Shown here piece by piece: positions 54,641-63,042 of a DNA stretch of 64,000 nucleotides. Source of the stretch: Clostridia bacterium (GTDB lineage Bacteria > Bacillota > Clostridia > Saccharofermentanales > Saccharofermentanaceae); contig JAEEWG010000002.1 of assembly GCA_016287245.1 (NCBI GenBank), positions 122,644 through 186,643 of the forward strand. Direction: 5' to 3'. The position numbers were made by a program, and so were the translations under genes. Under the pieces are notes generated by a model. That model searched no databases. It had not been told where the DNA came from and saw only the letters and a list, made by a program, of their open reading frames with translations. Position 1 is the first letter of the stretch; the number at the start of each line of letters is the position of its first letter.

Positions 54641-54720
54641 ACCGTGAAACAGCGTGTCCGGGGTGTACCACCATCGGTGCAGACTCTGGGCGTGCTGTAT
54701 TTTTTTGCAGAAAAAACGGT
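54641..54720 (+). promoter_or_regulatory. structured leader of the thi operon (not a TPP riboswitch)
   Basis: ACCGT (54641-54645) pairs with ACGGT (54716-54720). Inside, an 11-base stem with several G-T pairs joins 54649-54659 to 54688-54698, and TTTTTT-GCAG-AAAAAA forms a second hairpin. The first inner stem followed by the T-run could act as a terminator, and the second hairpin would hide that T-run. The conserved CTGAGA and CTGAT motifs of TPP riboswitches are absent. Confidence 0.45.
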
Positions 54721-54754
54721 CCACTTTATGAAAAAGGAAGTGATCCTGTTGGTA

Positions 54755-54940
54755 ATGATTAACGGAGAACAGAAAGACTGCGCCGGAAAAACCGTTCATT
54801 CCCTTCTTTCCTCCATGAATCTCGATCCGAAAAGATCCGCCGTCATGATCCGGGGCGAGATCGTACCGAAAGCTGAGTATGACCGGATCTTGTCCGACGA
54901 TGATGATGTCGATATCGTCGGATTTGTCGGAGGCGGCTGA
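54755..54940 (+). CDS. thiS: sulfur carrier protein ThiS
   Basis: 61 residues from the ATG at 54755, the usual length of ThiS; an in-frame ATG at 54728 would add nine residues. It begins MINGEQKDCAGKTVHSLLS and ends VGFVGGG, the Gly-Gly tail that ThiF adenylates and that carries the thiocarboxylate used by ThiG. The DDVDIVGFVGGG ending is characteristic. It is first of the cluster thiS-thiF-thiG-thiH-thiE, all within a few bases of one another. Confidence 0.9.
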   Translation: MINGEQKDCAGKTVHSLLSSMNLDPKRSAVMIRGEIVPKAEYDRILSDDDDVDIVGFVGGG

Positions 54941-54941
54941 T

Positions 54942-55604
54942 ATGTGCGGACCTGAAGGAATGAAGATCACCGAAGCAGAACTGGAGGAGGCACTGGACAG
55001 CAGAAGTGACAAGCTGATCTACCGGATCCTGAAGGAAGCGCGAATCGGTATCGCCGGCCTGGGCGGACTGGGATCGAATATCGCTTCTGCGCTGGTCAGA
55101 AACGGTGTCGGACATCTCGTGATCGCAGACTTTGATGTGGTAGAGCTCTCGAATATCAACCGTCAGGTATATACCCCGGCCCATGTCGGTATGGAAAAAG
55201 CACCTGCCCTGAGAAGAATCCTCTCCGAAATCAACCCGTTCTGCGAGATCGAAGAACACGTCACCCGGGTCACCGAAGAAAACGTACAAGTGCTTTTCGG
55301 GCGGTGTGATATCGTGATCGAGGCCTTCGATATACCGGAGCAGAAGGCGATGCTTGTCAATGCAGTCCTTGAGAAGATACCCTCCGCCATTGTTATCTCC
55401 GGATCCGGCATGGCAGGATACGGTAACGCCAATGCGATTCAAACCAGGATCGTGAACCGTCGTCTGACGATCTGCGGAGACGGCACGACTGATGTCGCGG
55501 ACGGTGTGGGGCTCACTGCCTCCCGGGTGATCATCTGCGCCGGGCACATGGCATCCCGGGCGATCGAACTGATACTGAATAAAGAAACAGCAATAAAGGA
55601 GTAA
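54942..55604 (+). CDS. thiF: ThiS adenylyltransferase ThiF
   Basis: 220 residues from the ATG at 54942, one base after the thiS stop. The nucleotide-binding GLGGLGSNIASALVRNGVG is at about residues 38-56, followed by DFDVVELSNINRQVY and EAFDIPEQKAML. This is the short ThiF type found with thiS-thiG-thiH in Clostridia, without the CxxC zinc pairs of MoeB. It activates the ThiS C-terminus with ATP before sulfur transfer. It is distinct from the TcdA encoded at 22164, although both are E1-like enzymes. Confidence 0.9.
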   Translation: MCGPEGMKITEAELEEALDSRSDKLIYRILKEARIGIAGLGGLGSNIASALVRNGVGHLVIADFDVVELSNINRQVYTPAHVGMEKAPALRRILSEINPFCEIEEHVTRVTEENVQVLFGRCDIVIEAFDIPEQKAMLVNAVLEKIPSAIVISGSGMAGYGNANAIQTRIVNRRLTICGDGTTDVADGVGLTASRVIICAGHMASRAIELILNKETAIKE

Positions 55605-55610
55605 ATCACT

Positions 55611-56372
55611 ATGAGTGACAAATTAATTATCGGCGGACATGAATTTACGTCCCGTTTTATCCTGGGGTCCGGGAAATACGACCCTGAACTGATCCGTGCT
55701 GCGGTAGAGCATGCCGGTGCGCAGATCATCACGCTGGCGCTGCGCCGCGTCAACAGCTTCAGCGGAAATATCCTGGAGCACATTCCGGAAGGCGTCACGC
55801 TCCTTCCGAATACTTCCGGTGCGAGAAATGCCGAAGAGGCCGTAAAGATCGCCCGGCTGGCAAGAGAAGCCGGCTGCGGAGAATTCATCAAAATCGAGGT
55901 CATCCACGATTCCAAGTATCTTCTTCCGGATAACTACGAGACAGCCAAAGCCTGCGAGATGCTGGCCAAAGACGGCTTCATCCCGATGCCGTACATGTAT
56001 CCGGATCTCAATGCCGCAAGAGATATGGTCAATGCGGGTGCTGCCGCCATCATGCCGCTGGCTGCGCCGATCGGCTCGAATCAGGGCCTGGCAACGAAGT
56101 CCTTTATCCGCATCCTGATCGAGGAGATCGATCTGCCGATCATCGTAGATGCAGGCATCGGAAAACCATCTCAGGCCTGCGAGGCAATGGAGATGGGCGC
56201 GGCCGCCATCATGGCAAATACCGCGATCGCTACAGCCGGCAATATCGTCGAGATGGCTGAGGCCTTCCGTCATGCGATCATCGCCGGAAGAACCGCATAT
56301 CTGGCCGGTACCGGAAGAGTGCTCGACCGCGCATCCGCATCTTCTCCGCTGACGGGATTTCTTCAGGACTAA
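55611..56372 (+). CDS. thiG: thiazole synthase ThiG
   Basis: 253 residues, typical ThiG length. [20 protein letters not shown] lies near the start, the Schiff-base Lys is in [14 protein letters not shown], and the phosphate-binding region contains [11 protein letters not shown] and [10 protein letters not shown], ending in [11 protein letters not shown]. ThiG forms the thiazole phosphate ring of thiamine from deoxyxylulose phosphate, dehydroglycine (made by ThiH) and ThiS thiocarboxylate. AAAGGAG is eight bases before the ATG. Confidence 0.95.
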   Translation: MSDKLIIGGHEFTSRFILGSGKYDPELIRAAVEHAGAQIITLALRRVNSFSGNILEHIPEGVTLLPNTSGARNAEEAVKIARLAREAGCGEFIKIEVIHDSKYLLPDNYETAKACEMLAKDGFIPMPYMYPDLNAARDMVNAGAAAIMPLAAPIGSNQGLATKSFIRILIEEIDLPIIVDAGIGKPSQACEAMEMGAAAIMANTAIATAGNIVEMAEAFRHAIIAGRTAYLAGTGRVLDRASASSPLTGFLQD

Positions 56373-56386
56373 GGGAGGGATCGAAG

Positions 56387-57606
56387 ATGGATCATCAGGA
56401 AGAAATCGAAAAGAATGAACAGATCGGTATCTCCGACGTCGAGGAAGACCTGCCGAGAACCGATCACATGGCCTACCTTCCGGATATGGAGAAACTCCCG
56501 GACTCGGATATCCAGGATCGTGTTATCCGTGCGATGGAAGAATATGACTATACACGCTATACGGCAGCGGACGTAAAGAGGGCACTTGCGAAAGAATACC
56601 TGACACCGGAAGACTTCGGGGCTCTGCTCTCTCCTGCTGCGGAACCCTTCCTCGAGCAGATGGCCCGCCGCGCCACGGAAGAGACACAGAAGCACTTCGG
56701 AAATTCCGTCCTGCTTTTCACTCCTCTTTATATCTCGAATTACTGTGAGAACTATTGCATCTACTGCGGTTTTAACTGCAGGAACAGGATCCGCCGTGCC
56801 CGTCTCGACGAAGAGGGCATCCGCCGCGAGATGGAAGCAATTGCGAAGACCGGCATGGAGGAGGTCCTGATCCTGACGGGGAGAGCCGGAAGATGAGCGA
56901 TGTGGAGTATATCGGAAAAGCCTGCTCCATCGCCCATGAATACTTCAAGAATGTCGGTGTCGAGGTCTATCCGATGAACACGGACGAATATGCGTATATC
57001 CATAAGTGTGGCGCGGATTATGTAACAGTATTTCAGGAAACCTATGACAGTGACCGTTACGAACAGCTTCATCTGGCGGGCCATAAGCGTGTCTTTCCCT
57101 ACCGCCTGAACGCGCAGGAAAGAGCGGTGCGTGGCGGAATGCGGGGAGTCGCATTTGCTGCGCTGCTGGGGCTGTCTGACTTTCGGAAGGATGCTTTTGC
57201 CGTCGGAAATCATGCCTATCTGATCCAGCGCAAGTATCCGCACGCGGAGATCTCGTTCAGCTGCCCGAGACTGCGCCCGATCATCAATAACGATAAGATC
57301 AACCCGAAAGACGTTCATGAGAAACAGCTTCTTCAGGTCATGTGCGCCTACCGTATCTTCATGCCGTATGCGGGAATCACGATCTCAACCAGAGAGCGCG
57401 CAGGCTTCCGTGACCATGTCATCGGCATGTGTGCCACCAAGATCTCCGCAGGTGTCAGCACCGGCATCGGAAGCCACGTGGAAGGCGACGAAGGAGAAGG
57501 AGATTCCCAGTTCGAGATCAGTGACGGAAGAACACTTGCCGAAGTGATCGACGCTATTAAGGAGCGAGGCCTGCAGCCGGTGCTGAACGATTATGTGTTT
57601 ATTTGA
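56387..57606 (+). pseudogene. thiH: 2-iminoacetate synthase ThiH, split by a one-base frameshift
   Basis: Two overlapping frames make one radical SAM enzyme. The first (56387-56896) carries the cluster motif CENYCIYC at residues 120-127 and ends LILTGRAGR. The second (from 56893) continues MSDVEYIGKAC and contains the TIM-barrel rest to NDYVFI. In intact homologues the junction reads LTGESRxxSDVEYI; adding one G to the four-G run at 56878-56881 restores exactly LTGESRKMSDVEYI. The repaired protein would have about 406 residues. The lesion is either a real mutation or an under-called homopolymer. ThiH cleaves tyrosine to dehydroglycine for ThiG. Confidence 0.9.
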
Positions 57607-58156
57607 CGGAAAAAACATCATTGCGGTGACATCGCGTGAACTCTGCCCGCGCCCGCTGTGGGAGCAGATCCCAAGGATCAGGGAAGCGGGTATTACGCGC
57701 GTGATCCTTCGCGAAAAGGATCTGTCTGCCGGGGAATACCTCGCTCTTTCGGAAAAGGTGCTCAGGGCATGTGAAGCATGCGGCGTTGATCTGACGATCC
57801 ATTCTTTTCCGGAAGTAGCGGAATCACTGGGAGTAAAAAGCCTGCATATGCCGCTTGATCTTCTTGAAAAGGACCTGTACAGGTCCTTTCCCAACCTGGG
57901 GACATCGGTCCATAGTATCGGGCAACTGCGGAAAGCAGAGTCTTTTGGTGTCAGTTATGTAACGGCAGGACACATCTTTACTACTGAATGCAAAAAGGAC
58001 CTCGCTCCACGAGGCCCCGGGTTTCTGTCGGATATCTGCGGGAAGACAGATCTTCCCGTTTATGCCATCGGGGGGATCACTCCGGAAAACCTTCCGGAAG
58101 TACTCTCCTGTGGTGCCGGGGGCGCGTGCATCATGTCCTTTGCGATGCGGCTGTAA
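57593..58156 (+). CDS. thiE: thiamine phosphate synthase-like protein (ThiE/TenI)
   Basis: 187 residues, start overlapping the end of thiH. Visible are an N-terminal strand IIAVTSRELC, RVILREKDLSAGEYLAL (the family's conserved REK-L region), TSVHSIGQLRKAE, VTAGHIFTTECKKDLAPRGPGFL, and the phosphate-binding AIGGITPENL. ThiE joins hydroxymethylpyrimidine diphosphate and thiazole phosphate. It is shorter than many ThiE proteins and could be the related TenI thiazole tautomerase; the position after thiH fits either. Confidence 0.82.
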   Translation: MCLFDGKNIIAVTSRELCPRPLWEQIPRIREAGITRVILREKDLSAGEYLALSEKVLRACEACGVDLTIHSFPEVAESLGVKSLHMPLDLLEKDLYRSFPNLGTSVHSIGQLRKAESFGVSYVTAGHIFTTECKKDLAPRGPGFLSDICGKTDLPVYAIGGITPENLPEVLSCGAGGACIMSFAMRL

Positions 58157-58471
58157 ATGTGGTCATCCGGTTCGCCAGTGCAACACCAAAGCGCACTTCT
58201 CATGGCACTCTTTCGCGGCTCCGGTATTTCCTGCCGTCTGCACGGATCGGAAGTCAGCAAGTGCTTCCAGAGAGGCGCGACCTCGCTACACTTGCGTTAT
58301 GGAAAAAGTGGCGAACCACACACCGCAACTCCTATACTGAAAGGATAAAGCCAATTTCTTTGGGAGATGATATACTTTTCTTAAAGAAAAAATACGACAG
58401 CTGGTGTTCTTGAAAAATGACGATAGCTTGATCGTATGTAGAAAGATCCTGACGGAAAGGAGAGTTGCGAA
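58157..58471. other. gap of about 315 bases without a recognised gene
   Basis: Short frames exist on both strands but none resembles a protein I know or has a ribosome binding site. A TATACT at about 58370 could be a -10 box for the GNAT gene but no matching -35 is seen. No stem-loop terminator after thiE is evident. Confidence 0.5.
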
Positions 58472-58954
58472 ATGATTCGTGAAATGAAGCGGGAAGAGAT
58501 CCCGCAGTGTGTGGATGTGATCCGAAAGAGTTTTCTGACAGTGGCGGAGGAGCTTGGGTTTACCACGGAAAATGCACCTCGCTTCACGGCTTTTGCTATG
58601 TCGGAAGACAGGCTCTATTCGCAGTTGGAAGAAGGCCGTCCGATGTTCGTCTATGTAGATGAAAAGGATAACATCTGCGGGTACTATTCTCTGGCGATGC
58701 AGGAGAATCTCGAGTGTGAACTCAATAATCTGGCCGTCCTTCCGGCATGCCGTCATCAGGGAATCGGAAAGCTTCTTCTGGAGCATGCTTTTTCCTATGC
58801 GCATAGTGTCGGATGCACGATCGTAAATATCTCCATCGTGGAAGAAAATACTGTCCTTCGAAAGTGGTATGAGAGCTTCGGCGCCGTCCATATCGGCACG
58901 AAGAAATTCGATTTCTTCCCGTTTACCTGTGGCTATATGCAGAAAGAAGTGTGA
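58472..58954 (+). CDS. GNAT acetyltransferase
   Basis: 160 residues with AAAGGAG before the ATG. The core strand LECELNNLAVLPACR leads into the acetyl-CoA loop RHQGIGKLLLEHAF (motif RxQGIG), then TIVNISIVEENTVLRKWYESFGAVHIG closes the fold. It is a single-domain N-acetyltransferase with unknown target. It is separated from the thi operon by a 315-base gap and lies 150 bases before the amidase gene, so it is probably its own unit. Confidence 0.88.
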   Translation: MIREMKREEIPQCVDVIRKSFLTVAEELGFTTENAPRFTAFAMSEDRLYSQLEEGRPMFVYVDEKDNICGYYSLAMQENLECELNNLAVLPACRHQGIGKLLLEHAFSYAHSVGCTIVNISIVEENTVLRKWYESFGAVHIGTKKFDFFPFTCGYMQKEV

Positions 58955-59106
58955 CGCGGCGTGAAAGAGCATACAGAGCAGTTTGAAGCACTACGGATAG
59001 GCGATCAGAAACGCGGGGACACTTCTTCTGAAAAGGATCCGGATATCCTGACATGGCTGGGATGACGGATCTGTTCTTTCTGAAAAAGAGTAAAGTGAGA
59101 GATAAA

Positions 59107-59982
59107 ATGAACCTGAAAATAGCATTACTTCAGATCCTTCCCGGTAAGGATCTTGATGAGAATCTTCTGATCGGGAAAAAGGCCTGTGAGGAAGCAAAAG
59201 AAAAGGGCGCGGATGTGGCGCTTTTCCCGGAGATGTGGAGCGACGGATATGCGCTTCCGCAGGACGAAACCAAAATACGAAAACTTGCCATCGGAAAAGG
59301 CAGCGGGTTCGTAAATACGTTCCGGGATCTTGCCTCTGAGCTTCAGATGGCGATCGGCATCACTTTCTTAGAAGAACACGAGCCGAAGCCGCTTAATTCC
59401 GTGACTTTCTTTGATCGGACAGGGAAAGAGATCCTTCACTATTCAAAGGTACATCCATGTGCTTTTGCCGATGAAAAAGTCTTAAGTGGCGGAGATGATT
59501 TCTACGTCGCGGACCTGGATTTCGGAAGAGGAAAAGTAAAGTTCGGATCCATGATCTGCTTCGACAGGGAATTTCCGGAGAGCGCCCGGATCCTGATGCT
59601 CAAAGGTGCGGAACTGATCCTGGCGCCGAATGCCTGCCCCATGGAGATCAACCGGCTTTCCACTCTTCGAGCTAGATCTTACGAAAACATGGTGGCGGTG
59701 GCGACCTGCAACTACCCGGAAGGACAGCCGGATTGCAACGGTCATTCGACGCTTTTCGACGGTGTGCCGTGGCTTCGGAGCGAGCCGGGCGTGAGAGATA
59801 TGTGCGTACTGGAAGCACCGGGCGAGCCGGGTGTGTATATCGCGGAACTCGATCTGGATCAGCTGCGAGGACACCGAAGCAACGACATCATGGGCGACAA
59901 GTACAGACGTCCGGAGAAATACGGGATCCTTGCTGATCCCGAAGTGCGGGGCGTGATCGGCGGAGAGTTCGTTCACTGGTAA
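59107..59982 (+). CDS. carbon-nitrogen hydrolase (nitrilase superfamily)
   Basis: 291 residues from the ATG at 59107; the ATG at 59053 would add 18 residues of poor fit. The catalytic triad is complete: Glu42 in LFPEMW, Lys114 in HYSKVH, and Cys151 in GSMICFDREFPE. These enzymes hydrolyse amides or nitriles; relatives act on carbamoylputrescine, omega-amides or beta-ureidopropionate, and I cannot choose among them. It is cytoplasmic. The next gene begins 80 bases later. Confidence 0.88.
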   Translation: MNLKIALLQILPGKDLDENLLIGKKACEEAKEKGADVALFPEMWSDGYALPQDETKIRKLAIGKGSGFVNTFRDLASELQMAIGITFLEEHEPKPLNSVTFFDRTGKEILHYSKVHPCAFADEKVLSGGDDFYVADLDFGRGKVKFGSMICFDREFPESARILMLKGAELILAPNACPMEINRLSTLRARSYENMVAVATCNYPEGQPDCNGHSTLFDGVPWLRSEPGVRDMCVLEAPGEPGVYIAELDLDQLRGHRSNDIMGDKYRRPEKYGILADPEVRGVIGGEFVHW

Positions 59983-60061
59983 ACATTTGAATATGAAGAC
60001 GGAGTCGGCACCACAGCACGTGGAACCTCGAGCAGCATAAGAATGAATAAGGAATGAGAAA

Positions 60062-60742
60062 ATGGAACTGAAGAAACTAACTGAACATATTTGGTATATG
60101 CCTTTTGAAGAGGAGCGGGACAGGCCGAATCTCGGCTATATCAGAGGAGAGAAGTGGAGTCTGGCTGTCGATGCCGGGCATTCGGATGTGCATATGAAAG
60201 AATTCTATGCACTTCTGGAAAAAGAACGACTTCCGCTTCCGGATCTGACGGTCCTCACGCACTGGCACTGGGATCACACTTTCGCCATGCACGCGATACA
60301 TGGTCTTTCCATCTGTAATGCAAGGACCAATGAGTACCTGAAAGAATGGAAAGAAAAGATCGAGAAGAACGGGCCTTCGTGTTTTCTCGCGATCGGTGAT
60401 AGTGTGCGGAAAGAATATGCCGGGAATAAGGAAGTGATCGTTGTTCCTTCTGACATGACCTACCATGGGGAGATGACGCTCGACCTTGGCGGCTGCACGG
60501 TAAAGATCCTCGAATCCGAATCCCCGCATACCGATGATGCGACACTTGTGTATGTGTGCGAAGACAAGACCCTGTTCCTGGGAGACGCCACGTGCAGTGC
60601 TTTTCCCAATGGAGAAAAAGACAAGGAGCTTAGCAGAAAACTTGCGGATACGATCAAGAAAATAGATCCGGAGATCTGCGTGGAAGGTCACTGGACACCG
60701 GTCGAAACATCTGATACGTTAGCCGATCTTCTAGGGGAATGA
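60062..60742 (+). CDS. metallo-beta-lactamase-fold hydrolase
   Basis: 226 residues with the metal motif HWHWDH (HxHxDH) in LTHWHWDHTFAMHAIHG, a bridging Asp in LFLGDATCSAF and a terminal His in EGHWTPVE. It is the short, single-domain type, related to glyoxalase II-like hydrolases. Nothing points to lactam hydrolysis specifically. It starts with AGAAAATG context and weak ribosome binding (AAGGAATGAG). The VOC protein gene follows after 36 bases. Confidence 0.85.
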   Translation: MELKKLTEHIWYMPFEEERDRPNLGYIRGEKWSLAVDAGHSDVHMKEFYALLEKERLPLPDLTVLTHWHWDHTFAMHAIHGLSICNARTNEYLKEWKEKIEKNGPSCFLAIGDSVRKEYAGNKEVIVVPSDMTYHGEMTLDLGGCTVKILESESPHTDDATLVYVCEDKTLFLGDATCSAFPNGEKDKELSRKLADTIKKIDPEICVEGHWTPVETSDTLADLLGE

Positions 60743-60778
60743 TGCAAGGAGAAGGGAACCCTTCAAGGAGAAAAGAGT

Positions 60779-61183
60779 ATGCGATTCAATCAACTGGTTC
60801 CGGAACTGAGTGTTTCCGATATTGAGAAATCCAAACGGTTCTATACGGACGTGCTGCGGTTTAGGATCGAGTACGAACGGGTCGAGGATAAGTTTGCTTT
60901 TCTATCGCTTGAAGAAGCGCAGCTAATGATCAACGAGATCAACGGCCATTGGGAGACCGGGAAGCTGGAGTATCCGCTTGGAAGAGGGATCAACTTCCAG
61001 ATCGAGATCGATCATGTGGAGGAATTCGTTGCCCGGATAAAAGAAAAAGGCGTGGTTCCGTTTAAAGATATATTCACCAGCAAGTACCGCTGCGACGGGA
61101 TCTGTTATGTGGAGAAAGAGGTGCTGATCCAGGACCCGGACGGGTATCTCCTGCGGTTTTCTGAGACATTGGAAGAGGAGTGA
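60779..61183 (+). CDS. VOC-family protein (glyoxalase/bleomycin-resistance fold)
   Basis: 134 residues. It has the two beta-alpha-beta units of the vicinal oxygen chelate fold: VPELSVSDIEKSKRFYTDVL opens the first, FQIEIDHVEEFVARIKEKG the second, and the final IQDPDGYLLRFSE carries the typical Glu/Asp metal position. The general resemblance is to bleomycin-binding proteins, which lack metal, but the function is not established. The gene is five bases before the macrodomain gene and has AAGGAG upstream, so it may be part of that operon. Confidence 0.85.
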   Translation: MRFNQLVPELSVSDIEKSKRFYTDVLRFRIEYERVEDKFAFLSLEEAQLMINEINGHWETGKLEYPLGRGINFQIEIDHVEEFVARIKEKGVVPFKDIFTSKYRCDGICYVEKEVLIQDPDGYLLRFSETLEEE

Positions 61184-61187
61184 GCCG

Positions 61188-61964
61188 ATGACCCATGATG
61201 AGCAGAGAATATGGCTGATCAAGCAGCTTCTGGCGGAGAGGTCGGATGTAGCCGACGTGGAAATACCCGCCGGTGAAAAGGAACAGAAAGATCTCCTTCG
61301 GGGGCTTATGAATATCCGTATGCCCGACCCGATCAGTGAGGAATTTCTGAAGATTCAGGATGAATACCTGACGGCGGAAAATGAAGCGGAAGGAATCGTG
61401 AGATTAGAGGATCTTACGCCCATCGCATCGGATGCACGAATCTATTTATGGCAGGGAGATATGTCCAGGCTTTCTGTGGATGCTGTGGTGAATCCGGCAA
61501 ATTCCGGCTTCACCGGCTGCTATCAGTGGCTGCATTCGTGTCTGGATAATATCCTGGGATCAAAGGCCGGCATCCAGCTTCGGCTTTATTGTAATGACAT
61601 CATCGAGAAACAGGGGTATCCGGAACCGACCGGAGGCGCCAAGATCACGCCGGCATTTAATCTTCCAGCCAAGTTTATCATCCACACCGTCGGCCCGATC
61701 GTACAGCACGTTCTGACGAAACAAAATGAAGACGATCTGGCTTCCTGCTACCGTTCGATCCTGAAACTGGCAGATGAAAAAGGCCTTTCGAGTGTCGCTT
61801 TTTGCTGCATTTCTACCGGTGTATTTATGTTTCCGAATGAAAGAGCAGCGGAGATCGCCGTGGCGACGGTGAAGGAATATCTGGAAACGACCGGAAGCGG
61901 CATCAAAGTGCTTTTTAACGTGTTTAAGGATATTGATCTTCTGTTTTATCAGAACCTTCTATAA
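61188..61964 (+). CDS. Zn-dependent macrodomain ADP-ribosyl hydrolase
   Basis: 258 residues. An N-terminal helical extension of about 80 residues precedes the macrodomain: IYLWQGDMSRLSVDAVVNPANS, then GCYQWLHSCLDN with the Cys-His-Cys zinc ligands of the Zn-Macro group, GGAKITPAFNLPAKFIIHTVGP, and CCISTGVFMFPNERAAEIAV. Zn-macrodomain proteins encoded with SirTM sirtuins remove the ADP-ribose that the sirtuin adds to a lipoylated carrier protein. The sirtuin is 250 bases downstream here, behind a relic antitoxin fragment. Confidence 0.9.
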   Translation: MTHDEQRIWLIKQLLAERSDVADVEIPAGEKEQKDLLRGLMNIRMPDPISEEFLKIQDEYLTAENEAEGIVRLEDLTPIASDARIYLWQGDMSRLSVDAVVNPANSGFTGCYQWLHSCLDNILGSKAGIQLRLYCNDIIEKQGYPEPTGGAKITPAFNLPAKFIIHTVGPIVQHVLTKQNEDDLASCYRSILKLADEKGLSSVAFCCISTGVFMFPNERAAEIAVATVKEYLETTGSGIKVLFNVFKDIDLLFYQNLL

Positions 61965-62075
61965 TATACGGATACGCTCCAGGCAATTGAAGAAGGCCGT
62001 CGAATTGCTGACGATCCGACAATTCCGGGATATAAAGATGCAAAATCCCTTAGGAGTGCTTTGGAGACAAAGTGA
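61965..62075 (+). pseudogene. relic C-terminus of a RelB/DinJ-type antitoxin
   Basis: Directly after the macrodomain stop the same frame stays open for 36 codons without a start codon. It encodes YTDTLQAIEEGRRIADDP then TIPGYKDAKSLRSALE. The pattern AxEEGRRIAxDPxxxGYxxxxxLRxAL is the usual ending of RelB/DinJ antitoxins. The ribbon-helix-helix N-terminus and any toxin gene are absent. It is probably debris from a lost toxin-antitoxin module. Confidence 0.6.
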
Positions 62076-62132
62076 CATACTGATCCAGATACATCTGAAT
62101 ACTTGTGATAATAGGATTTTGATTCCAGAGAA

Positions 62133-62163
62133 AACTTGTTTGTCCAGTCTGTACAAACAAGTT
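62133..62163 (+). promoter_or_regulatory. inverted repeat ahead of the sirtuin gene
   Basis: AACTTGTTTGT and ACAAACAAGTT form a perfect 11-base inverted repeat around a ten-base or shorter spacer. A TATACT at 62168-62173 follows at once and could be the -10 box of the sirtuin transcript. This is the form of a TetR-type operator, though no such regulator is in view; a hairpin in RNA is the alternative. Confidence 0.55.
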
Positions 62164-62214
62164 TGTGTATACTAAATCTATACATGAAAAAGCAGCGGAA
62201 ACGAGGTGATTGTA

Positions 62215-63042
62215 ATGTATGAAAAACTGAAGCAGGCTCTCTCTGAGGCGGATGCTGTCGTGATCGGTGCCGGTGCGGGTCTTTCTACTTCGGCGGGCTT
62301 TATCTATAGCGGTGAGAGGTTCGAGAAATACTTTTCCGACTTCTCTGAAAAGTACGGTTTTACGGACATGTATACCGGCGGCTTTCATGTGCTGGGGATG
62401 GAGCCGGAGATCATGTGGGCGTACTGGTCCAGATACATCTACATCAACCGTTATCTGGATGCGCCGAAACCTGTGTACGACGAGCTCTTTTCGCTGGTGA
62501 AAGACAAGGATTATTTCGTCCTGACGACGAATGTGGATCACTGCTTCCAGAAGGCGGGATTCGATAAGGAACGGCTCTTTTATAAGCAGGGGGATTATGG
62601 TCTTTTCCAGTGCACGGAGCCCTGTACGCAGGACACCTACGATAACGAAGAGATGATCCGGAACATGTACGAGCAGCAGAAGGATATGCGGATCCCGTCC
62701 GAGCTGATCCCGAAATGCCCGAAGTGCGGAAAACCGCTTACCATGAATCTTCGTTCCGACGATAAGTTTGTCGAGGATGACGGATGGAAACTTGCGTGCT
62801 CGAGATACGAAGTATTCCTGGAGACGCATAAGACGGGGAAAGTCCTTTTCCTGGAACTGGGTGTCGGATACAACACACCGGTCATCATTAAGTATCCGTT
62901 CTGGAAAATGACTGCGCAGAATCCGCAGGCGACCTATGCCTGCATCAACTTCGAAGAAGCCATCTGTCCGGAGGAGATCAAGGACCAGGCGATCCTGATC
63001 ACAGGCGATATCGGAGAGGTCCTAAAGGAGCTGAAATCATGA
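62215..63042 (+). CDS. M-class sirtuin (SirTM), likely protein ADP-ribosyltransferase
   Basis: 275 residues from the ATG at 62215 (GAGGTG six bases before). The NAD site reads GAGAGLSTSAGF, then TTNVDHCFQKAGF. At the position of the catalytic His of deacetylating sirtuins the sequence reads KQGDYGLFQC, with Gln instead of His, as in SirTM enzymes that ADP-ribosylate rather than deacetylate. Zinc ligands are FQC-TEPC and CPKCGKPL. Known SirTM enzymes modify a lipoylated GcvH-like protein during oxidative stress; no gcvH-L or lplA is in the visible part of the window. Confidence 0.9.
   Translation: MYEKLKQALSEADAVVIGAGAGLSTSAGFIYSGERFEKYFSDFSEKYGFTDMYTGGFHVLGMEPEIMWAYWSRYIYINRYLDAPKPVYDELFSLVKDKDYFVLTTNVDHCFQKAGFDKERLFYKQGDYGLFQCTEPCTQDTYDNEEMIRNMYEQQKDMRIPSELIPKCPKCGKPLTMNLRSDDKFVEDDGWKLACSRYEVFLETHKTGKVLFLELGVGYNTPVIIKYPFWKMTAQNPQATYACINFEEAICPEEIKDQAILITGDIGEVLKELKS

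Noticed and set aside
54540..54755. TPP riboswitch before thiS
   Set aside because: The conserved CTGAGA and CTGAT-type elements are absent and the leader is too short; only a different structured leader is supported.
58286..58972. A 228-codon minus-strand frame across the gap and the GNAT gene
   Set aside because: It mostly mirrors the GNAT coding sequence; the part in the gap has no start signals or domain resemblance.
60062..61183. Antibiotic-resistance pair (beta-lactamase and bleomycin resistance)
   Set aside because: Both are broad folds (MBL and VOC); no residue pattern specific to drug inactivation is visible.
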